Notes under the pieces: model-generated
Told to the model about the DNA's origin: nothing
What the model saw: the letters and a program-made list of their open reading frames with translations, nothing else
Database searches by the model: none
Made by a program: the position numbers and the translations under genes
In this document: in pieces, positions 59,323 through 64,000 of the stretch
How the letters are laid out: each line of letters opens with the position of its first letter
Numbering within the stretch: the stretch's first letter is position 1
Assembly: GCF_017901135.1 (NCBI RefSeq)
Contig: NZ_CP072801.1
Location: 744,001-808,000 of the forward strand
Source: Thiothrix litoralis
Lineage (GTDB): Bacteria > Pseudomonadota > Gammaproteobacteria > Thiotrichales > Thiotrichaceae
Reading direction: 5' to 3'
DNA: 64,000 bases

Positions 59323-60555
59323 ATGGCACTGATCGTACAGAAATACGGCGGCACATCCGTAGGCTCACCCGAACGCATCGCGGCGGTGGCAGAGCGGGTG
59401 ATTCGCTGGCGACAAAAGGGCAATGATGTCATCGTGGTGGTTTCCGCGATGTCGGGCGAAACCAATAAACTGGTGGCGCTGATCAATGCCGTCAATCCAC
59501 AAGGTTCCGAGCGCGAAAAAGACGCGATTCTCTCCACGGGCGAACAAGTCACGATTGGCCTGTTGGCGATGGCGCTAGAAAAGCAAGGTCAGCCAGCCCG
59601 TTCCTACACTGGGGCGCAGGTTCGCATCCTGACGGATGAGGCGCACACCAAGGCACGTATCCGTGATATTGATGCTGAACCCATCCGCAAGGATCTGGCG
59701 GCAGGCAAAGTCGTGGTCGTAGCCGGTTTTCAGGGTGTGACGGCAGATGGCAGCATTACGACCTTAGGGCGCGGCGGTTCCGATACCACTGGTGTGGCGC
59801 TGGCGGTTGCTCTCAAAGCAGACGAATGCCAGATTTACACCGATGTGGACGGCGTGTATACCACCGACCCACGTGTTGAACCTAAAGCCCGCCACATCCC
59901 GCGCCTGACGCTGGAAGAAATGTTGGAAATGGCTAGCCAAGGTTCCAAAGTGCTGCAAATTCGTTCGGTCGAATTTGCCTACAAATATGATATGCCTATC
60001 CGCGTGCTATCCAGTTTTGATGAATTTGATCAAGGCAACAGCACGCTGGTCACTCGTGAGGAAGATGTAATGGAAGAAGTATCCGTCCGTGGTATTGCGT
60101 TTAACCGCGACGAAGCCCAATTGACTGTCACGGGCGTGCCTGATCGCCCCGGTGTGGCTTACCAGATTCTGGGGCCGATCTCCGATGCCAATATCGAAGT
60201 GGACATGATCGTGCAGAACATTGGCTCTGACGCGACCACTGATTTCACCTTTACGATTCACAAGAACGATTACGCCAAAGCGCGTGACATCCTCTGCAAG
60301 ACCGGTAAAGCCTTGGGTGCAAAGCAATGTACTGGTGATGAAAATATTGCCAAAGTGGCGATTGTCGGGGCAGGGATGCGCTCCCATGCCGGGGTCGCCA
60401 GCAAAATGTTTAAAACATTAGCAGATGAAGGCATCAATATCCGTATGATTTCCACCTCTGAAATCAAAGTTGCAGTGGTGGTGGATGAGAAATACCTGGA
60501 ATTGGCGGTACGTGTCTTGCACGACGCATTTGGCTTGGCTCAAGCAACGGCCTGA
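59323..60555 (+). CDS. lysC: aspartate kinase
   Basis: A 410-residue monofunctional aspartokinase for the lysine/threonine/methionine/diaminopimelate pathway. KYGGTSVGSPERI at the N-terminus, GRGGSDTTGVALA near 150 and YTDVDGVYTTDPR form the kinase domain; two ACT domains for feedback control occupy about residues 265-410 (TGVPDRPGVAYQIL and GAGMRSHAGVASKMF). The gene order alaS-lysC-csrA-tRNA-Ser is common in gammaproteobacteria. An intrinsic terminator follows. Confidence 0.97.
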   Translation: MALIVQKYGGTSVGSPERIAAVAERVIRWRQKGNDVIVVVSAMSGETNKLVALINAVNPQGSEREKDAILSTGEQVTIGLLAMALEKQGQPARSYTGAQVRILTDEAHTKARIRDIDAEPIRKDLAAGKVVVVAGFQGVTADGSITTLGRGGSDTTGVALAVALKADECQIYTDVDGVYTTDPRVEPKARHIPRLTLEEMLEMASQGSKVLQIRSVEFAYKYDMPIRVLSSFDEFDQGNSTLVTREEDVMEEVSVRGIAFNRDEAQLTVTGVPDRPGVAYQILGPISDANIEVDMIVQNIGSDATTDFTFTIHKNDYAKARDILCKTGKALGAKQCTGDENIAKVAIVGAGMRSHAGVASKMFKTLADEGINIRMISTSEIKVAVVVDEKYLELAVRVLHDAFGLAQATA

Positions 60556-60583
60556 TTCTGAAATCGACAATAAATTGTTGGGG

Positions 60584-60623
60584 AAAAACCCACTGTGACA
60601 GTTTTGTGCAGTGGGTTTTTTTT
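60584..60623 (+). terminator. intrinsic terminator after lysC
   Basis: Stem AAAAACCCACTG / CAGTGGGTTTTT with a 13-base loop, ending in a T run, 29 bp after the lysC stop. Confidence 0.92.
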
Positions 60624-60738
60624 GTCTAAACATGAAGGGGTTAGGTGGCTTTTTTAATGCTTGTTGTGTAAATCATACATTGGTAAAAATACCACTGCTG
60701 GTTGAATAGTTAAGCCTCAGTTAAGTGCTGATATGGGA

Positions 60739-60757
60739 TTGTTGGTGCTACCAACAA
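60739..60757 (+). promoter_or_regulatory. perfect hairpin upstream of csrA
   Basis: TTGTTGGT-GCT-ACCAACAA, an 8-bp stem with a 3-base loop, 73 bp before csrA. Could be an operator or a leader structure. The csrA ribosome site ATATGGAGATT contains a GGA, which fits CsrA self-repression known in other species. Confidence 0.45.
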
Positions 60758-60829
60758 CTATCGGTGATGCTTTAGGGGTATCACGGGGCTTTTGGGCACA
60801 TAAATGCAGCAATATGGAGATTATGCGAT

Positions 60830-61030
60830 ATGTTGATTCTGACACGGAGGGTGGGAGAAACTCTCATGATTGGGGATAATATCAGCGTTACGGTATTAGG
60901 GGTTAAAGGCAATCAGGTACGTTTAGGTATTAATGCACCTAAAGATGTTGCCGTACACCGCGAAGAAATCTTTGAACGCATCCGTCATGAACAAATTGAA
61001 GCGGTTGCTATCGAAGAAAATATAAATTAG
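60830..61030 (+). CDS. csrA: carbon storage regulator CsrA
   Basis: A 66-residue dimeric RNA-binding protein that blocks or stabilises mRNAs through GGA motifs. The sequence is canonical: [42 protein letters not shown]. The RNA-contacting Leu4 and Arg44 region is intact. Its own ribosome site has a GGA. It lies between lysC and tRNA-Ser as in related bacteria; no Csr/Rsm small RNA is seen in the window. Confidence 0.98.
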   Translation: MLILTRRVGETLMIGDNISVTVLGVKGNQVRLGINAPKDVAVHREEIFERIRHEQIEAVAIEENIN

Positions 61031-61083
61031 AGCTTTACGTTAGACCTTTTTGAAGGTATCCTTCGCGCCTTCATTGAAGATTT

Positions 61084-61174
61084 GGAGAGTTGGCCGAGTG
61101 GCCGAAGGCGCTCCCCTGCTAAGGGAGTATGGGTCAAAAGCCCATCGAGGGTTCGAATCCCTCACTCTCCGCCA
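61084..61174 (+). tRNA. tRNA-Ser (anticodon GCU)
   Basis: Acceptor GGAGAGT (61084-61090) pairs with ACTCTCC (61164-61170), discriminator G and encoded CCA at 61172-61174. The anticodon arm CTCCC-CTGCTAA-GGGAG gives GCU, a long variable arm (TATGGG/CCCATC region) marks it as class II, and the T-loop is GTTCGAATC. 91 bases including CCA. Confidence 0.97.
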
Positions 61175-61180
61175 TATTTT

Positions 61181-61219
61181 AAAAAGCCCTGACAGGTTAA
61201 GTTCTGTGAGGGCTTTTTT
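61181..61219 (+). terminator. intrinsic terminator after tRNA-Ser
   Basis: Stem AAAAAGCCCT / AGGGCTTTTT, extended by ACAG/CTGT, with a following T run. Confidence 0.92.
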
Positions 61220-61253
61220 GTATTACTTTATGCCATTTTACTGATCAAGCCCC

Positions 61254-62888
61254 ATGATACGTATTACCGACTTGCGTCTACCCCTAGAATACCCTGCCGA
61301 TTCCCTATCTACTGCCATTGCGGAACGCTTAGGCATTACGATTGCTGAGTTGCTGGATTTTAACGTATTCAAACGGGGTTACGATGCCCGCAAGCGCGAT
61401 GCCATCGTGTTGGTCTACACCATTGACGTGACGGTGCAGGATGAGGTGGCGCTTCTGGTGACATTCTCTGCTGACCCGCACATCAAGCTTGCCCCCGATA
61501 CTACTTACCGTTTTGTCGCACATCTGCAAGAAGCACCCGATTTGCGTCCGGTGATCGTGGGTTTTGGCCCGTGTGGGTTAATGGCAGGCTTGGTACTGGC
61601 ACAAATGGGTTTCCGCCCAATCATTCTGGAACGTGGTAAAAAAGTCCGCGAACGCACCAAGGATACTTGGGGGCTATGGCGCAAAAACCAGCTAAACCCC
61701 GAATCCAACGTGCAATTTGGTGAAGGTGGCGCCGGTACTTTTTCCGACGGCAAGCTCTACAGCCAGATCAAAGATCCTAAGCATTACGGGCGCAAGGTGC
61801 TGACTGAATTCGTCAAAGCCGGTGCGCCAGAAGAAATCCTCTACGTTAGCAAGCCGCACATCGGTACTTTCCGTCTGGTCAAAATGGTGGAAAATATGCG
61901 TGCCCAGATCGAAGCACTGGGTGGCGAAATCCGTTTCCAGCAGCAAGTAACCGATGTGCTGATCGAAGATGGGCATCTACGTGGGGTGATGTTGGCAACG
62001 GGTGAACAAATCCGCACCGATCACGTTATTCTCGCGCTGGGGCACAGTGCGCGGGATACGTTCCAGATGCTGCATGAGCGCGGTGTGTTCATGGAACAGA
62101 AGCCATTTTCGCTCGGTTTCCGCATTGAACACCCACAAACCCTGATTGATCAGGCGCGTTTCGGCAAACATGCGGGCAATGAATTGCTGGGCGCGGCAGA
62201 TTACAAGCTGGTACACCACGCCAAAAATGGACGCGATGTGTACAGTTTCTGCATGTGTCCGGGCGGGCAAGTTGTGGCGGCGGCTTCCGAGCCGGGGCGG
62301 GTGGTCACCAATGGTATGAGCCAATATTCCCGCGCCGAACGTAATGCCAATGCAGGGATTGTGGTCGGCATCACCCCGAAAGATTACCCCGGTAATCCGC
62401 TAGCGGGCATCGAATTCCAGCGTCAATGGGAATCGCGTGCTTACGAACTCGGCGGCGGCAATTACGAAGCGCCGGGGCAGTTAGTGGGCGATTTCATCAA
62501 AGGCATTGCGTCAACGCAACTGGGTTCGGTGGAACCTTCCTACCAACCCGGCGTACACCTCACCGATCTGGCGACCAGCCTACCGAAATATGCGATTGAA
62601 GCCATCCGTGAAGCACTGCCTGCTTTTGAGCGTCAAATCAAAGGTTTCTCGATGTATGATGCCGTGTTGACTGGGGTGGAAACCCGCACCTCCTCACCGT
62701 TGCGTATCACTCGTGGCGAAGACCTGCAAAGCCTAAACGTTAAAGGGCTTTTTCCGGCTGGCGAAGGCGCGGGGTATGCTGGGGGTATTCTCTCGGCAGG
62801 CGTGGATGGCATTCGCGTCGCCGAGGCATTGGCTACCCAATTAACGGAGGCAAATCATGACCGGAATTATCCGCACAAGCTGGCATAA
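61254..62888 (+). CDS. NAD(P)/FAD-dependent oxidoreductase (COG2509 type)
   Basis: A 544-residue flavoprotein of the uncharacterised FAD-dependent dehydrogenase group. A small N-terminal domain (about 1-90, RITDLRLPLEYPADSL) precedes the FAD-binding motif VIVGFGPCGLMAGLVLAQMG near 98-117. NVQFGEGGAGTFSDGKLYS near 150 and the C-terminal GEGAGYAGGILSAGVDGI are typical of the group. Substrate and partner are unknown. Its last 32 bases overlap the next gene, a ferredoxin-NADP reductase, so the two flavoproteins are probably made together. Confidence 0.85.
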   Translation: MIRITDLRLPLEYPADSLSTAIAERLGITIAELLDFNVFKRGYDARKRDAIVLVYTIDVTVQDEVALLVTFSADPHIKLAPDTTYRFVAHLQEAPDLRPVIVGFGPCGLMAGLVLAQMGFRPIILERGKKVRERTKDTWGLWRKNQLNPESNVQFGEGGAGTFSDGKLYSQIKDPKHYGRKVLTEFVKAGAPEEILYVSKPHIGTFRLVKMVENMRAQIEALGGEIRFQQQVTDVLIEDGHLRGVMLATGEQIRTDHVILALGHSARDTFQMLHERGVFMEQKPFSLGFRIEHPQTLIDQARFGKHAGNELLGAADYKLVHHAKNGRDVYSFCMCPGGQVVAAASEPGRVVTNGMSQYSRAERNANAGIVVGITPKDYPGNPLAGIEFQRQWESRAYELGGGNYEAPGQLVGDFIKGIASTQLGSVEPSYQPGVHLTDLATSLPKYAIEAIREALPAFERQIKGFSMYDAVLTGVETRTSSPLRITRGEDLQSLNVKGLFPAGEGAGYAGGILSAGVDGIRVAEALATQLTEANHDRNYPHKLA

Positions 62889-63627
62889 CGCTGAGGTATT
62901 AAGCAATCAGCGTTGGACCGAGCGCCTGCTAACCTTACGCATTAAAACCGAGCCTTTGCCGTTCATCGCCGGACAGTTTGTGACCTTGCGCTTGCCCATC
63001 ACCACGGATGGTAATACCGAGCTGGTGGCAAAATCCTATTCCCTGATCAATGCGCCTGAGGAGGCGGTGCTGGAAGTTTTCTACAATATCGTTCCCAATG
63101 GCAAACTTTCCAACGCTCTGGCTGGCTTGCAGGCGGGCGATAGTCTGGAAATTTCTCAGCCAGCCAAAGGCTTTTTTGTGCTGGATGAAATCCCTAAAGT
63201 GCCTAATTTGTGGATGATTGCCACGGGAACCGGCCTTGGCCCCTACCTCTCGATCCTCAAAACTGCCCAGCCGTGGGAACGTTTCCAGAAAATCGTGCTG
63301 GTGCATGGCGTGCCGTTGGTCAACGAACTGGCGTATCCCGACTTGATTCAAGGCTTGCTGGCCGAGCACCCGCAACAGTTCCATTTCATCTCTTGCGTCA
63401 CCCGCGAAGCTAACCCGGAAGGCTTGGAAGGGCGTATTACCACCAACCTTGAATCCGGTGCACTTGAACAGGCCGCAGGCACTCACATCAGTGCGGAAGA
63501 CACGCACGTTATGCTGTGCGGCAACCACAATATGCTGAATGACATGAAAGAATTACTAGCAAAACGCGGGATGCAACGTCATTTGCGTCACAAGCCGGGT
63601 CATATCACCACGGAACAGTATTTTTAG
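62857..63627 (+). CDS. fpr: ferredoxin-NADP reductase
   Basis: A 256-residue FAD enzyme exchanging electrons between NADPH and ferredoxin or flavodoxin. It has the FAD-binding KSYSLINAP (RxYS-type motif with K) near 53, the NADP-binding MIATGTGLGPYLSIL near 112, and CGNHNMLNDMKELL near 220, the family's C-terminal nucleotide pocket. ACGGAGG precedes the ATG inside the end of the upstream gene. Bacterial subclass II by length. Role likely in Fe-S repair and redox balance. Confidence 0.93.
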   Translation: MTGIIRTSWHNAEVLSNQRWTERLLTLRIKTEPLPFIAGQFVTLRLPITTDGNTELVAKSYSLINAPEEAVLEVFYNIVPNGKLSNALAGLQAGDSLEISQPAKGFFVLDEIPKVPNLWMIATGTGLGPYLSILKTAQPWERFQKIVLVHGVPLVNELAYPDLIQGLLAEHPQQFHFISCVTREANPEGLEGRITTNLESGALEQAAGTHISAEDTHVMLCGNHNMLNDMKELLAKRGMQRHLRHKPGHITTEQYF

Positions 63628-63698
63628 AGTCGTAATCTGTTGGCAAGCACTGTAAAATCAGCCGCTTCTATTGTATGGGTGACGGACAAGCAACGAAT

Positions 63699-64000
63699 AT
63701 GAACCCGGAATTTCTTGATTTCGAACAGCCTATCGCCGAGTTACAGGCGAAAATTGAAGAACTGCGTTACGTGGGTGACGCGGAAATTAACTTGAGCGAA
63801 GAAATTGGCAAGCTGGAAGAAAAAGCCGCTTCGCTGACCCGCTCCATTTTTTCCAAACTGACACCCCGTCAGATTTCCCAGCTTGCGCGTCACCCTAAAC
63901 GTCCGTACACGCTCGACTTGATCCGCTATTTGTTTACGGATTTCAAGGAGCTGCATGGCGACCGTGCCTTTGCTGATGACAAAGCCATTATCGGTGGTAT
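63699..64000 (+). CDS. accA: acetyl-CoA carboxylase carboxyltransferase alpha subunit (5' part)
   Basis: The reading begins at ATG 63699 and runs off the window end after about 100 residues. [45 protein letters not shown] and [13 protein letters not shown] are characteristic of AccA, which with AccD transfers carboxyl from biotin to acetyl-CoA in the first step of fatty-acid synthesis. (The first motif is given as [11 protein letters not shown] then [12 protein letters not shown].) The 71-bp gap from fpr has no terminator. Confidence 0.96.
   Translation, partial: MNPEFLDFEQPIAELQAKIEELRYVGDAEINLSEEIGKLEEKAASLTRSIFSKLTPRQISQLARHPKRPYTLDLIRYLFTDFKELHGDRAFADDKAIIGG

Overview
The window reads as chromosome of a gammaproteobacterium, most likely a sulfur-oxidising Thiotrichales/Thiothrix-like organism. 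This is inferred from gammaproteobacterial gene order (rpsO-pnp; pepA-holC-valS; trxB divergent from ftsK-lolA-rarA; recA-recX-alaS-lysC-csrA-tRNA-Ser) together with a YeeE/YedE sulfur transporter and a SulP permease. No rRNA is present, so genus is not proven.

Layout. 1-4.7 kb: end of a cytochrome b561-type gene, YeeE/YedE transporter, cytochrome c', a FemAB/GNAT-like protein and a SulP-STAS permease. 4.7-7.3 kb: rpsO and pnp. 7.3-16.4 kb: a TCA-cycle cluster sucB-lpdA-sucC-sucD-gltA-acnB, without sucA, behind a near-consensus sigma70 promoter decorated with three copies of the palindrome TGTCGACA. 16.4-22.9 kb: fused methionine sulfoxide reductase, MoxR ATPase, smpB, two convergent sodium symporters separated by a large palindromic repeat, and trmJ. 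22.9-23.5 kb: a vapBC pair.

23.7-29.4 kb holds the most interesting locus: two secreted YfdX-type proteins, an orphan CydB-like membrane protein, a sensor kinase and a sigma54-dependent response regulator. Both YfdX-type genes have a -24/-12 promoter, and each promoter has a TGGGGAATATTCCCCA-type palindrome about 103 or 113 bp upstream of the GG element (exactly one helical turn apart). I read this as a self-contained two-component sigma54 regulon.

29.5-30.8 kb: a lone TnpB insertion sequence placed directly upstream of mprF. 30.8-42 kb: mprF plus a hydrolase, small accessory genes (YchJ, DUF1007, HupE-like), a methyltransferase, then pepA-holC-hypothetical-valS. 42-46.4 kb is an accessory patch: a BrnT-like remnant, a cold-shock protein, a precisely bounded IS481-family element (TIRs and AATAAA target duplication), an UPF0175/DUF3368 toxin-antitoxin pair with a decayed second antitoxin copy, XisH/XisI-like genes, a broken VapC and a truncated Uma2 gene. 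46.4-50.4 kb: queC, a shortened AAA-ATPase, yceH, aat and trxB on the minus strand. 50.5-64 kb: ftsK-lolA-rarA, recA-recX-alaS, lysC, csrA, tRNA-Ser(GCU), a FAD-dependent oxidoreductase, ferredoxin-NADP reductase and the start of accA.

No CRISPR array, rRNA, prophage or replication origin was seen. All family assignments come from reading motifs by eye; no database search was run.
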